DNA of 49,294 bases from Parcubacteria bacterium C7867-007 (GCA_001189195.1 LFCQ01000006.1:120841-170134), one strand, 5' to 3'; positions 28,290 through 38,458 are shown, counted from the stretch's first letter. Made by a program: numbers and translations. Notes: generated by a model from the sequence alone, not told the origin.

Positions 28290-28413
28290 GTGCCCAAAAC
28301 CTGACCGTCAGTTACCTCGTGCTTAGATATCGCCCTCGAGACGCGTCGATAGTGATATACTTATATTTAGGAAGGTTGTCTTGACTACCCTTATTCTCTC
28401 CTAACTATAAAAT

Positions 28414-28644
28414 ATGAAACCATCCAAATTGATGCATGTGATCAGTGTTATAACAGGTTTCGCAGGAGTTATTACGTTTATAGCCATTGGCTTCGCTTCA
28501 TTCGGTAAAGGCGACGAGCTTGTATTTGGCGTTACGAAAATAGATGCCTTGCTCTGTGTTGTGGTTCTTCTACTTATCGCAACCTGGCTCCAGATCGCAA
28601 CCATTCATCACATGATGCTTGAAAAGAAAGGGGAACTTGTCTAA
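28414..28644 (+). CDS. small two-TM membrane protein, 76 aa
   Basis: Two hydrophobic helices; promoter-like TTGACT...TATAAA upstream. Confidence 0.5.
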   Translation: MKPSKLMHVISVITGFAGVITFIAIGFASFGKGDELVFGVTKIDALLCVVVLLLIATWLQIATIHHMMLEKKGELV

Positions 28645-28675
28645 GTGATAGACCTGCCCCGTTTCTACAAATAAT

Positions 28676-29308
28676 ATGTGCTTTTCAGCAACCGCGAGTT
28701 TTGTGGCAGGAGCGGCCTTAACTGGTACGGGTGTCCTGACTATCAAAAAGGCAGAAACTAAAGCGGAAATACCTTTCGCCAGTATTCCGTTCTTGTTTGG
28801 AATCCAACAACTTATTGAAGGCGTGGTGTGGTTGTCTTTCGGAAATGCTGCCGTCAACGTTTTGGCCACCTACTCTTTCTCGTTGTTTTCTCACGTACTC
28901 TGGCCGATACTCGTACCGTTCTCTGTCTTGCTACTTGAGACTAATCCCATACGGAAGAAAATCCTATGGATTTTCTCTATAATCGGATTAATCGTTGGAC
29001 TGTACCTCTTGTACTTCATAGTTACCGAGCCAATTACATCTAAGATTGTAAACAGAAGCATTGCCTACAATTCTCCGCATCTTTTCTTGTATCCAATGCT
29101 GTTCTTCTACTTCCTAGCCACCTGCGTGAGTTGTTTCTTCTCAAGCCATAAAATCATTAACCTATTCGGCATAGTCGCACTCGCTTCTGCCGCAATTGCC
29201 ACGTGGTTCTTTACCGAAACCTTCCTGTCTGTATGGTGTTTCTTTGCCGCAATTCTAAGTGTGCTCGTGTATTGGTTCTTTAAAAAGAAACCTACTAGAG
29301 TCTCTTGA
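28676..29308 (+). CDS. polytopic membrane protein, DUF6629-like
   Basis: 'MCFSATASFVAGAALTGTGVLTIKKAETKAEIPFASIPFLFGIQQLIEGVVWLSF' typical start of this family. Confidence 0.75.
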   Translation: MCFSATASFVAGAALTGTGVLTIKKAETKAEIPFASIPFLFGIQQLIEGVVWLSFGNAAVNVLATYSFSLFSHVLWPILVPFSVLLLETNPIRKKILWIFSIIGLIVGLYLLYFIVTEPITSKIVNRSIAYNSPHLFLYPMLFFYFLATCVSCFFSSHKIINLFGIVALASAAIATWFFTETFLSVWCFFAAILSVLVYWFFKKKPTRVS

Positions 29309-29747
29309 GAATCTCATTCATCTGGTCGATTTCCTGTTGCTGGCTTTCAATAATGCCTTGGCAGAGCTGCTGAATTTCAGGATCAGTGATGTTCGCTTTC
29401 TCGCACATAAGAACAGCACCTGAGTGATGGGGAATCATAGACTGAAGGAAACCCTTATCTCCCACAAAAGTCTGATACCGAATCATCAGGAAGGACACCA
29501 CGAGAACAATTATTCCGATAAGAATCACAAGCTTGTTAAGTTTTTTGTCCTTGTACATCATGCCCATGAGCATCATCTCTAGAATGAGCATCGGCGCGGA
29601 CATCATAAAGCCCATGTACAGGAAATTGATATTCGGAACGGCGTTTGCAAACGTGTTTACCATGGCGAACATAAGGACGAACATGGCGACAACATGGAGT
29701 CCGGCCATGAGGGCTAGTAGCTGGTATGGTGAGTGTTTCATATTCAT
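29295..29747 (-). CDS. DUF305 family protein with N-terminal TM helices
   Basis: 'GFLQSMIPHHSGAVLMCEKANITDPEIQQLCQGIIESQQQEIDQMNEIL'. Confidence 0.85.
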   Translation of the reverse strand: MNMKHSPYQLLALMAGLHVVAMFVLMFAMVNTFANAVPNINFLYMGFMMSAPMLILEMMLMGMMYKDKKLNKLVILIGIIVLVVSFLMIRYQTFVGDKGFLQSMIPHHSGAVLMCEKANITDPEIQQLCQGIIESQQQEIDQMNEILKRL

Positions 29748-29786
29748 AAGTATACCCCGGCCATTTTTATAGAGTACAATTTTCGT

Positions 29787-30122
29787 ATGCTCAGCATACT
29801 TTTCTTAAAGATAGGTCTCGGGGTAACTTTTGTGCTTACAGGCTTGCTAATATTAAGTAGTAAAGATCGGTGGGTACATATGTTGCCAGGGTGGTTCGCT
29901 AGTCGTTTGTCTTCTACGCGTGGTTTTATGATAGTGACTGCTATTGCCGACATTACTCTTGGGGTGTGGCTCTTAACTGGAATCTTTACAGCCATTGCGG
30001 CTATTCTAGCGGCCATACACCTTCTAGGTGTCCTTATAATTTCAGGCAAGCATGAATTCCATGAGGTCTATCGTGACATAGGGCTCTTATTTGCTGCTGT
30101 GGCCTTGGTATTTTCGGTGTAA
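29787..30122 (+). CDS. DoxX-like small membrane protein
   Basis: Four-TM pattern 'LKIGLGVTFVLTGLLIL...DITLGVWLLTGIFTAIAAILAAIHLLGVLI'. Confidence 0.6.
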   Translation: MLSILFLKIGLGVTFVLTGLLILSSKDRWVHMLPGWFASRLSSTRGFMIVTAIADITLGVWLLTGIFTAIAAILAAIHLLGVLIISGKHEFHEVYRDIGLLFAAVALVFSV

Positions 30123-30164
30123 ATGACTAGAGGAGTCTAGCTACCAGAACCCTCTTGATTAGGT

Positions 30165-30181
30165 ATACCCCTTAGGGGTAT
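30165..30181. promoter_or_regulatory. putative CsoR operator
   Basis: ATACCCC tta GGGGTAT perfect inverted repeat 9 nt upstream of the csoR-like start codon. Confidence 0.7.
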
Positions 30182-30190
30182 CATAAACTT

Positions 30191-30457
30191 ATGAAGTTAG
30201 AAACTAAGAAGCCAATACAGAATCGTCTTCGCCGCATCGAAGGCCAGATCCGAGGCCTCCAAAAGATGGTTGAGGAAGATACGTACTGCATCGACGTCAT
30301 CACGCAGACCTCTGCCATCAAAAGCGCGCTTTCAAGCGTCGAAGATCTGTTGCTTGAGAACCATCTCGATACCTGCGCTTCTGACCAAATGAAATCTGGG
30401 AACGTCACTAAGGCAAAACAAGAGATTCTTGCGGTATATCGGCTTAAACGTAAATAA
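30191..30457 (+). CDS. csoR: copper-sensing transcriptional repressor CsoR/DUF156 family
   Basis: '[37 protein letters not shown]...ENHLDTCA': Cys/His/Cys triad pattern. Confidence 0.88.
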   Translation: MKLETKKPIQNRLRRIEGQIRGLQKMVEEDTYCIDVITQTSAIKSALSSVEDLLLENHLDTCASDQMKSGNVTKAKQEILAVYRLKRK

Positions 30458-30459
30458 AT

Positions 30460-32754
30460 ATGAACGACTCTCAGACCTACCGTATCAAAGGAATGCACTG
30501 CGCCTCTTGCGCAGGAATCATAGAGCGTACGGTTAAAAAGGTTGATGGCGTAGAACACATTGAAGTGAACTATGGTACTGAAACTGCGAAGATAGCTTTT
30601 GACTCAACGAAAACTGACCCCCATCAGCTTTCAGGCCACATCAAACCACTAGGGTATACGCTAGTCGTACCCACAGCTGAATCAATGGACATGTCTGCGG
30701 ACGAACACGCCTCACATACAGGTCTGAACCAATCGAAGACAGAAAAGCTAGCTGAACTTAAAGAGATGCGATGGAAGATTCTTTCAGTTATACCCCTGGC
30801 AGTTTTCAGCATATTCGTGATGGGTTGGGAAATTCTCGCGCAATTTGGCGTGACAGGAGCTATCCCTGAAATCCTGTACGAGTTCTTCCATCACCTGCTC
30901 CCGATCTTTGCTACATATGTGCTTATAGTAGTCGGACAGCCGTACCTCCTTGGCTTCTACCGCTTCCTTCGCTATGGCAAGGCGAATATGGATACTCTGA
31001 TCGGTATCGGTACCTCCGTTGCCTTCGTGTACAGTTTTATACTTACTGCTTTTGAAGAGCCATTAAGAGCTTTCCTGAACGTCGACCAAACGTATTACGA
31101 TGTAACCATCGTCGTTATCGTGTTCATCGCGCTCGGCAAATATTTAGAAGCTCAGTCAAAACTTAGAACCGGAGACGCAATTGAAAAGCTGCTTGGTCTT
31201 CAAGCAAAGACCGCTCTGGTGATGAGAGACGGCAAGGAAGTCGAAGTGCCAATTGACCAAGTTACCCATGGGGACCTTATCGTCGTGAAGCCAGGCGGCA
31301 AGATTCCGGTTGATGGCGTAATTGTCGAAGGAAATTCGTACATCGACGAATCTATGGTTACGGGAGAACCCATGGCTGTTGAGAAGAAGACTGGAGACAA
31401 TGTGGTCGCTGGAACTCTTAATACGAAGGGCCACTTTGTATTCAAAGCGACTAAAGTCGGCTCTGAAACGCTCCTTGCAAGCATTATAAGAATGGTCGGC
31501 GAAGCTCAAGGCAGCAAGGCACCGATCCAAGGACTTGCCGATAAGATCTCTAGCGTCTTTGTGCCTGTAGTTCTTGTGTTCGCCGTACTTGTCTTTATTG
31601 CATGGCTCGTGCTCGGCATTCCAACACTCGGTCTCGCACAAGCACTTTCTCTCGGCCTCACGTCATTTGTCGGCATTCTTGTTATCGCATGCCCATGCGC
31701 GCTCGGGCTTGCCACACCTATTGCCGTTATTGTCGGTGTTGGAAAGGGAGCCCAGGAAGGCATCCTCATTAAGGACGCGGCAACGCTTCAAAAGCTCAGG
31801 AGCGTAAATACTATTGTCGTAGACAAGACGGGTACGATTACGAAAGGAAAGCCCGAAGTGATTGAGCTACAGACCTTTCAAGGAAAATCAGAGCAGGAAG
31901 TTATGCGTATCCTCGCATCGCTTGAGAGTAAATCAGAGCACCCGCTTGCAAGTGCGATACTCGCGTATGCTGAGGGAAATTCTATTCGTTCGTCCGCCTC
32001 AGAGCAATTCGAGATAATCGAGGGAAAGGGGCTCAAGGGGACGATAGGAAATACCGAATACTTTGCAGGTAACGCAAAGCTTATTAATGATCTCGATATT
32101 CCGTTCGATAGTGGGGTCTTAGCTTCCCATACCAGCGAGGGAAGAACACCTGTCTTTCTTGCTACGAGCAAAGAAGTGCTCGGGCTGGTATTTATTGCAG
32201 ACGCTATAAAGCCTGAAGCAATAGATGCCGTTAAGAGGCTTCATAAGATGGGTATTAAGACGGTCATGCTCACGGGTGATAATCGGCAAGCGGCAGAAGC
32301 GATTGCGAAGCAGGTTGGTATAGACGAGGTCGTGGCAGAAGTCTTGCCAGGAGAGAAGCTCGACAAGATTAAAGAACTCCAAGCAGAAGGCCGAATAGTC
32401 GCCATGGCTGGTGACGGCGTGAACGATGCCCCCGCACTTGCTCAAGCTGACGTAGGTATCGCTATGGGAACGGGTACCGATGTCGCTATCGAAACGGCTG
32501 GCATAACGCTTCTTGGTGGAGACATCGGCAAACTGGTGAAGGCTATTCGACTTTCACGATTCACCATGAACGGAATTAAGCAAAATTTGTTCTGGGCATT
32601 TGCTTACAACATCATCGGTATTCCAATTGCAGCAGGAATACTCTTCCCGTTCTTTGGATTGCTTTTGTCGCCGGTGATTGCGGGACTCGCCATGGCGCTC
32701 TCGAGCGTTTCGGTGGTGCTCAACTCGCTTCGCTTAAAAACTGTAAAACTGTAA
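30460..32754 (+). CDS. copA: copper-translocating P1B-type ATPase with N-terminal HMA domain
   Basis: '[12 protein letters not shown]', '[10 protein letters not shown]', '[11 protein letters not shown]', 'HPLASAI', '[25 protein letters not shown]'. Confidence 0.93.
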   Translation: MNDSQTYRIKGMHCASCAGIIERTVKKVDGVEHIEVNYGTETAKIAFDSTKTDPHQLSGHIKPLGYTLVVPTAESMDMSADEHASHTGLNQSKTEKLAELKEMRWKILSVIPLAVFSIFVMGWEILAQFGVTGAIPEILYEFFHHLLPIFATYVLIVVGQPYLLGFYRFLRYGKANMDTLIGIGTSVAFVYSFILTAFEEPLRAFLNVDQTYYDVTIVVIVFIALGKYLEAQSKLRTGDAIEKLLGLQAKTALVMRDGKEVEVPIDQVTHGDLIVVKPGGKIPVDGVIVEGNSYIDESMVTGEPMAVEKKTGDNVVAGTLNTKGHFVFKATKVGSETLLASIIRMVGEAQGSKAPIQGLADKISSVFVPVVLVFAVLVFIAWLVLGIPTLGLAQALSLGLTSFVGILVIACPCALGLATPIAVIVGVGKGAQEGILIKDAATLQKLRSVNTIVVDKTGTITKGKPEVIELQTFQGKSEQEVMRILASLESKSEHPLASAILAYAEGNSIRSSASEQFEIIEGKGLKGTIGNTEYFAGNAKLINDLDIPFDSGVLASHTSEGRTPVFLATSKEVLGLVFIADAIKPEAIDAVKRLHKMGIKTVMLTGDNRQAAEAIAKQVGIDEVVAEVLPGEKLDKIKELQAEGRIVAMAGDGVNDAPALAQADVGIAMGTGTDVAIETAGITLLGGDIGKLVKAIRLSRFTMNGIKQNLFWAFAYNIIGIPIAAGILFPFFGLLLSPVIAGLAMALSSVSVVLNSLRLKTVKL

Positions 32755-32757
32755 CCC

Positions 32758-33774
32758 ATGGAAACCTATACTTTTCACGTCCAGGGAATGCACTGCAAGT
32801 CTTGCATCGCGCTTACAGAGGGCGAGCTTATGGATCTGCCCGAGGTTACCCACGCGGAGTCCTCGCTTAAAACCCACACGGTTGATGTTGTGGGAGAGTT
32901 TGGTGGACGTACTCAAGACGAGATCGTGGCGTATCTCACCGAACCGCTCAAGAGGCATGGCTATAGTCTCCATCTTGAGAAACAAGCGCATAAGGTCAAG
33001 TGGGCAGACTTTACCTATGCCATACCAGTAGCCGCAGTCTTCATTGCGCTGTTCATCGTTCTACAAAAGCTCGGCATCGTTAATCTGGCTGGTTCTGGGG
33101 AAATGACCTATGCAACCGCGTTTGTCATTGGACTCGTCGCTTCAGTATCGACCTGCATGGCAGTAGTTGGCGGGCTCGTACTCTCCATGTCAGCGAGCTA
33201 TGCAAAGGAAGGACAAGGAGTGCGACCGCAAATACTATTCCATGTTGGCCGTCTCGTATCCTTCTTCGTTCTCGGCGGTGTGATTGGCGCGCTTGGCTCA
33301 GCTTTCCAGCTCGGAGGTACTGGCACATTTGTCCTCAGCTTTATAGTAGCCGTGATCCTGCTCATACTCGGACTTAACCTGCTTGACGTGTTCCCATGGA
33401 CGAAGAAATTGCTACCAACCCTTCCAGCTTCGTTCAGTAAGCATGTTACTCGTTTCAAGGGAGTAAACAGTACGCTTACGCCTCTTCTTATAGGTGCGGC
33501 GACATTCATTCTCCCGTGCGGCTTTACCCAATCGATGCAGCTCTACAGTCTTACGACAGGCAGCTTCCTTCAAGGCGCGCTTACCATGACAGTCTTCGCT
33601 TTAGGAACGCTTCCGATCCTCGCGCTCCTCAGCTTCAGTTCGCTCAGTATCAAGAAGCTGCAGACGGGTGTGTTCTATAAGACGGCGGGGCTCGTCGTTA
33701 TATTCTTCGGACTTTTTAACCTCATGAATAGCTTGGTCGCCGTCGGCCTAATTCCGCCATTATTTAGCTTCTAA
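32758..33774 (+). CDS. HMA domain fused to TauE/SafE- or UreH/CcdA-like membrane domain
   Basis: 'FHVQGMHCKSCIALTEGEL' followed by six-TM 'FVIGLVASVSTCMAVVGGLVLSMSA...ATFILPCGFTQSMQLYSL'. Confidence 0.82.
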   Translation: METYTFHVQGMHCKSCIALTEGELMDLPEVTHAESSLKTHTVDVVGEFGGRTQDEIVAYLTEPLKRHGYSLHLEKQAHKVKWADFTYAIPVAAVFIALFIVLQKLGIVNLAGSGEMTYATAFVIGLVASVSTCMAVVGGLVLSMSASYAKEGQGVRPQILFHVGRLVSFFVLGGVIGALGSAFQLGGTGTFVLSFIVAVILLILGLNLLDVFPWTKKLLPTLPASFSKHVTRFKGVNSTLTPLLIGAATFILPCGFTQSMQLYSLTTGSFLQGALTMTVFALGTLPILALLSFSSLSIKKLQTGVFYKTAGLVVIFFGLFNLMNSLVAVGLIPPLFSF

Positions 33775-33788
33775 CGTATACTATTCTT

Positions 33789-34178
33789 ATGAAGAAATTA
33801 CCTATTGTCGCTTCAGTGCTCCTCGCTGCTCTAATCATTGGCGGGGCAATAGCCTTTGGTGGAAAGTCCACATCGTCTAATCAAATGGTTCAGAATGTCT
33901 CGATGGAGGGGGAGAAGCAAATAATCGAGATTGATGCGAAAGGGGGCTACTCGCCCAAGCTCACTACAGCGAAAGCCGGCGTACCAACCATTCTTCGTTT
34001 GAAGACGAATGGCACTTATGATTGCTCGTCTGCGGTGTCGGTGCCAGCCCTCGGATTCCAGAAGACATTAGAAGCGACTGGCGTCACTGATATCGAAGTG
34101 TCTTCTCAACTGGCGCAAGGAACCCTCGAGGGAGTCTGCGCGATGGGAATGTATAACTTCTCAGTGAAATTTCTCTAA
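33789..34178 (+). CDS. membrane-anchored cupredoxin-like protein
   Basis: 'GGYSPKLTTAKAGVPTILRLKTNGTYDCSSAVSVPALGFQKTLEATG...GVCAMGMYNFSVKFL'. Confidence 0.75.
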   Translation: MKKLPIVASVLLAALIIGGAIAFGGKSTSSNQMVQNVSMEGEKQIIEIDAKGGYSPKLTTAKAGVPTILRLKTNGTYDCSSAVSVPALGFQKTLEATGVTDIEVSSQLAQGTLEGVCAMGMYNFSVKFL

Positions 34179-34186
34179 CAAAAAGT

Positions 34187-34636
34187 ATGCGTTCTCAATC
34201 GATTACAACTCGAGAAAAAAAATCACGATTGCAAACTGTACTCAAGAAGTTTAGTGCAATCTTGATTGGAAGTTTTCTTACGCTTGGAATATTGCTTTGC
34301 TTTAGTTTCGTATCAGGTATCTCAAATCATTCCATAGCTGAAGTACCGGACCATTCCTGCACTTCTTCTGAAGGATCAAGCCCATGTGACTCAATCAGCG
34401 AACATATTTCATATTGGCAAACAATTTCAACGGCAGTTTTCACTGACAATTTTCTTCTACTTTTAGTTAGTGCCGCATTGTTATTTTTGTGGATTTCTCA
34501 TCGCACTAAATTTACACACAAGGGCTACGCCCTATTCCATCCGACTAAGCCGAGTATAAACCTTGGTCTGATACTCTCACGCAACCCCCTTCAAGAGGCA
34601 TTCGCATCGGGCACCATTCATAGTAAGGCTTTTTAA
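34187..34636 (+). CDS. two-TM membrane protein, unknown
   Basis: Complete ORF in the copper-cluster operon; two TM segments. Confidence 0.55.
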   Translation: MRSQSITTREKKSRLQTVLKKFSAILIGSFLTLGILLCFSFVSGISNHSIAEVPDHSCTSSEGSSPCDSISEHISYWQTISTAVFTDNFLLLLVSAALLFLWISHRTKFTHKGYALFHPTKPSINLGLILSRNPLQEAFASGTIHSKAF

Positions 34637-34676
34637 TTACACCGAGTCGTATTGATTAGCGTTAATTTAACTACTT

Positions 34677-35078
34677 ATGGACATAAAGACGAATACTAAA
34701 ATAGTAATTTCAGCAGTCGTGGGTATTATTCTGGGTGCTGGAGGTGTGATGGCCTTTTCTCAAAAGAATGAGATTGCCATGCCATCAATTTCTGGTGACG
34801 CAGTGGTTGGTCATAACACACAACAAGATCCTATGATGTCTTCACTAGCAGGAAAGAAAGGAGAGAGCTTTGATCGTGAGTTTATTATTCAGATGATTGC
34901 GCATCATCAAGGAGCAATTCAGATGGCAGAAATGGCACTTGAAACCTCAAAACGACCTGAAATTAAAGAACTTTCAACGGAAATTATCGCTGCTCAGAAG
35001 ATGGAAATTCAGAAAATGCAGGAATGGCATCTGGCGTGGTTTGGTTCGTCAGTACCAGTAACCCCTACGGGGCAATAA
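34677..35078 (+). CDS. DUF305 family membrane-anchored protein
   Basis: 'EFIIQMIAHHQGAIQMAEMALETSKRPEIKELSTEIIAAQKMEIQKMQEW'. Confidence 0.88.
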   Translation: MDIKTNTKIVISAVVGIILGAGGVMAFSQKNEIAMPSISGDAVVGHNTQQDPMMSSLAGKKGESFDREFIIQMIAHHQGAIQMAEMALETSKRPEIKELSTEIIAAQKMEIQKMQEWHLAWFGSSVPVTPTGQ

Positions 35079-35095
35079 TTGTAGTTAACAAATGT

Positions 35096-35848
35096 ATGGA
35101 AACAGATAATAAAATAGAAGTCGCATCTGCGCTGAGTAAGTACTCAACACCAATCTCAGTGTTAGTGGGTGCAATTATTATTGCAGCTGCGCTTACTTTC
35201 GGTGATGGAAAACTTCCTCAGCAGGACGTAGCAGCGAATCCAGGCCAGGCCCAGCCAGACGCTGCGGCACTTCAAAAGCAATTAGAAAATATTGCACCTA
35301 TCACTGCTGAAGACCATATTCGAGGGAATCCAGATGCACCTGTAAAAATTGTTGAGTACTCAGATACGGAATGCCCATTCTGCAAGAGATTTCACCCTAC
35401 GATGCAACAAGTAATGAGTGAATATGGTGCAGACGGCAAAGTTGCGTGGGTGTATCGGCATTTCCCTCTTGACCAGCTTCATAAGAAGGCTAGGAAAGAA
35501 GCCATTGCGCTTGAGTGTGCTGGAGATCAAGGTGGCGATGATGCTTTCTGGAAATATACAGATCGACTCTACGAAGTGACACCCTCAAACGACGGCCTTG
35601 ATCCATCGGAACTTCCAAAGATCGCTAGTGAGGTCGGACTTAATGTCACCACCTTCAACACATGTCTTGCAAGTGGAAAGTTCGATGCACATGTTGAAGC
35701 AGACGCACAAAATGCTATTGCAACCGGCGGAAGCGGAACCCCGTGGAGTATAGTTATCGGCAAGAATGGCAAGAAGTACCCACTTTCGGGTGCCCAGCCG
35801 TATGAATCAGTAAAGCAGATAATTGACCTCGCTTCACAAGGCAAATAA
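35096..35848 (+). CDS. DsbA-family thiol:disulfide oxidoreductase, membrane-anchored
   Basis: 'VKIVEYSDTECPFCKRFHPTMQQVM...HFPLDQLHKKARKEAIALECAGDQG...GTPWSIVIGKNGKKYPLSGAQPYESVKQII'. Confidence 0.9.
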   Translation: METDNKIEVASALSKYSTPISVLVGAIIIAAALTFGDGKLPQQDVAANPGQAQPDAAALQKQLENIAPITAEDHIRGNPDAPVKIVEYSDTECPFCKRFHPTMQQVMSEYGADGKVAWVYRHFPLDQLHKKARKEAIALECAGDQGGDDAFWKYTDRLYEVTPSNDGLDPSELPKIASEVGLNVTTFNTCLASGKFDAHVEADAQNAIATGGSGTPWSIVIGKNGKKYPLSGAQPYESVKQIIDLASQGK

Positions 35849-35850
35849 AG

Positions 35851-36393
35851 ATGCTGTTCCAAGCGTTGCAAAAGGTATTGCGGAGGCCGACATACATGCT
35901 ACTTGCTCTGACGGTAAGTCTGGCGGTCTTTGCACTCGCTGTGTTACTGCCAAACGCTAGTTTAATTGGTATCATCGTCAGCTCGCCTAACATATTGCTC
36001 TCCCAAAAGCTTGGAATACCATTTAGTTTGTTAGGTTCTATTATTACTAACTTCACTATCCTTTCTGCGATCTCGACAATTGCTATCGCAACTCTGTTCG
36101 GAATAAATGTTGCCATGGTGCTTTATTTCCTGAGGCGGAAAATTAGCGAAGTAAAGAAGATCGGAATTACTACTGGGTTCTTGGGTGTTACCAGTGGGAT
36201 TATCGGCATTGGATGTGCCGCTTGCGGATCACTCCTGCTTACAAGTATTCTCTCGCTGTTCGGTGCATCAAGCATACTCGCATTCCTGCCCCTCGCAGGC
36301 GGTGAATTCGGTATCCTTGGCGTCATCTTACTCGTGATATCTGCTCACAGTATAGCCAACCAAATCCAGCATCCTGCAATCTGTAAAATTTAA
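35851..36393 (+). CDS. polytopic membrane protein with GCAACGS motif, unknown
   Basis: Several TMs; 'GIIGIGCAACGSLLLTSILS'. Confidence 0.6.
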   Translation: MLFQALQKVLRRPTYMLLALTVSLAVFALAVLLPNASLIGIIVSSPNILLSQKLGIPFSLLGSIITNFTILSAISTIAIATLFGINVAMVLYFLRRKISEVKKIGITTGFLGVTSGIIGIGCAACGSLLLTSILSLFGASSILAFLPLAGGEFGILGVILLVISAHSIANQIQHPAICKI

Positions 36394-36402
36394 CTCAACT
36401 AT

Positions 36403-36942
36403 ATGGAAAATAGTCAGCCTAATGAATATGTAAGTAGCAAAGAACGGAGAGAACGTAAACAGCAAGCAAAACTGGAAGCAAAAAATTCAGTGCTTCAAAA
36501 GCGGCGCGCAGCAAAAGTTATCCGATGGATCGGTTGGAGTTTGGTTGGCGCGGCGATTATTGGAAGTTTAGTTTGGTTCGTACTATCCCAGCCTAAGACC
36601 TCTGATTCTGAAATCATCTCTCGCACTGGTATTCACTGGCATCCGGAGCTAGAGATCTATGTCAAAGGCGCGAAGGTGGAATTTCCCGCCAATATAGGCA
36701 TTGGAGTAGCACATCAGCCTGTCCATACTCACGAAGATGCTGTAGAAGGAGTTGTACATCTTGAATTCGAAGGACTAGTTCGTAAAAGCGACACTACGCT
36801 AGGACAGTTCTTTAAGAGCTGGGGCAAAGATATTCGCTCACTTGGAGCGAATGTAACGATGACTGTCAATGGTCAGGAAAATATCGATCTTGAGAATTAT
36901 CAAATGCAGGACAAGGATGAAATTGTGTTGAGGTATGAGTAA
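36403..36942 (+). CDS. single-TM protein with His-rich extracytoplasmic domain
   Basis: 'RTGIHWHPELEIYVKG...GVAHQPVHTHEDAVEGVVHLEFEG'. Confidence 0.65.
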   Translation: MENSQPNEYVSSKERRERKQQAKLEAKNSVLQKRRAAKVIRWIGWSLVGAAIIGSLVWFVLSQPKTSDSEIISRTGIHWHPELEIYVKGAKVEFPANIGIGVAHQPVHTHEDAVEGVVHLEFEGLVRKSDTTLGQFFKSWGKDIRSLGANVTMTVNGQENIDLENYQMQDKDEIVLRYE

Positions 36943-37001
36943 TACGGAACGACAATGCTCTCGTACTCCACTGAGTATCAAAACGCTAACAGCTTAAGAA
37001 T

Positions 37002-37778
37002 ATGAAACTGAAAAAGATAGCTTTGATTGGGCTCTTTGTTGTGCTGGTAGGAATTACAGGACTCATGCTTTTACAAAGCATGAAAAGTACTTTGGGAACG
37101 CAAACAGAGTCTCAGACTGAAGATGAGGTTGTTCTGGAAGTACCTGCACAGATAGCCGATCAAGAAGTCTTAATCAGTCGAGTTACGATGCCTAGTAACG
37201 GATGGGTTGTGGCACGGGGTATCGAAGATGGAAAACTCGGTCAGATTATAGAAATAAGCCCGTTTCTTGAAAAGGGTGAGTATAAAAAGGTAATTATTCC
37301 CCTCGGCGAATTCTATAATGGCGAAGAACTCATTGCCGTTATTTATGAGGATCAAAATGCTGACGGTATCTTCAATGGCCTCGATCTCCCCAAACTGGAT
37401 TCAAAAGGTCTTATGATAGCTCGCAGTGTAAAGACCGGAGAAGAAGTCGAAGGTCTTTCTGAGGCAGGTATGAGTGGGATGCTACATAATATGCCTGGAA
37501 TGGCAGACATGATCCAGATTCGATATACGAATACTGGCTTCGTTCCCAAGAATATTGAGGTGCCCGCAGGTTCTCTCGTTGAGTTCATTAATGAAAGTGA
37601 CCGGGAAATGTGGGTAGCATCCGATACTCATCCAACCCATGAACGACTCGCAACGTTCGACCAGTTTAGATCCTATCCTAAAGGCGGAGTGTATCGATAT
37701 CTTTTTGATAAGCCGGGAACCTGGCCGTATCACGATCACATCAGTCCAGCAGATGAGGGGATAATCACCGTACGCTAA
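37002..37778 (+). CDS. secreted protein: DUF7282-like domain plus C-terminal cupredoxin-like domain
   Basis: 'SRVTMPSNGWVVARGIEDGKLG...VIYEDQNADGIFNGLD', then 'NTGFVPKNIEVPAGSLVEFINESDREMWVASDTHPTH...YRYLFDKPGTWPYHDHISPADEGIITV'. Confidence 0.75.
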   Translation: MKLKKIALIGLFVVLVGITGLMLLQSMKSTLGTQTESQTEDEVVLEVPAQIADQEVLISRVTMPSNGWVVARGIEDGKLGQIIEISPFLEKGEYKKVIIPLGEFYNGEELIAVIYEDQNADGIFNGLDLPKLDSKGLMIARSVKTGEEVEGLSEAGMSGMLHNMPGMADMIQIRYTNTGFVPKNIEVPAGSLVEFINESDREMWVASDTHPTHERLATFDQFRSYPKGGVYRYLFDKPGTWPYHDHISPADEGIITVR

Positions 37779-37846
37779 TAAGCCACGATAATACTTGACT
37801 TTATTACTAAATATGATAAAGTACAATTCAATTAGGATTCTAAGTT

Positions 37847-38458
37847 ATGATTTCCGCACTGAAAACAGTAGGATTCTTTATCCTAACCGCCCTTATCTTC
37901 TTACTGTCATTTGCAGTGCTATTTGCATTTGATTTGGTTCCAGAGAGCAAATCCGAACTTACAGCGAGTGCTGAAAAAGTGGTGGACGTTCCAGCTGTAG
38001 TTGAAAGGGTTGAAGAACCTGCTCGTATCGTTGCTACAGACATTGGGTTAGACGCTTCTATCGTCAACCCGACAAGCAAAGATATAGCCGTGCTGGATAA
38101 AGCGCTCCTCTCAGGAGCGGTGCGCTACCCTGAAACGGCGCTTTTGGGAGAAGATGGGACAGCACTTTTGTTTGGGCACTCCAGCTATCTGCCTTTAGTA
38201 AAAAACAAGAACTATCAAATCTTTAACGATGTTCAAGAGCTTGAGAAAGGCAATATTGTGAGCGTGTACTCAGGCACGCGCGAGTATCGCTACGAGGTGG
38301 TGAGTGTTGAGCAAGCGAAAGCAACAGCTGATCGTATCAATCTCGAACAGAATGGTCGCTTTCTGAAGCTAGTTACATGTAACACCTTCGGTGCGAAAGA
38401 AGATCGGTTTGTCGTGACCGCCAAGTTCGTTGGAGTATATGAAACACAAAGCTCTTAA
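37847..38458 (+). CDS. sortase family protein
   Basis: N-term TM; 'GTALLFGHSSYL', 'LKLVTCNTFGAKEDRFVVTAKFV' (catalytic His and TCN-type Cys motif). Confidence 0.82.
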   Translation: MISALKTVGFFILTALIFLLSFAVLFAFDLVPESKSELTASAEKVVDVPAVVERVEEPARIVATDIGLDASIVNPTSKDIAVLDKALLSGAVRYPETALLGEDGTALLFGHSSYLPLVKNKNYQIFNDVQELEKGNIVSVYSGTREYRYEVVSVEQAKATADRINLEQNGRFLKLVTCNTFGAKEDRFVVTAKFVGVYETQSS

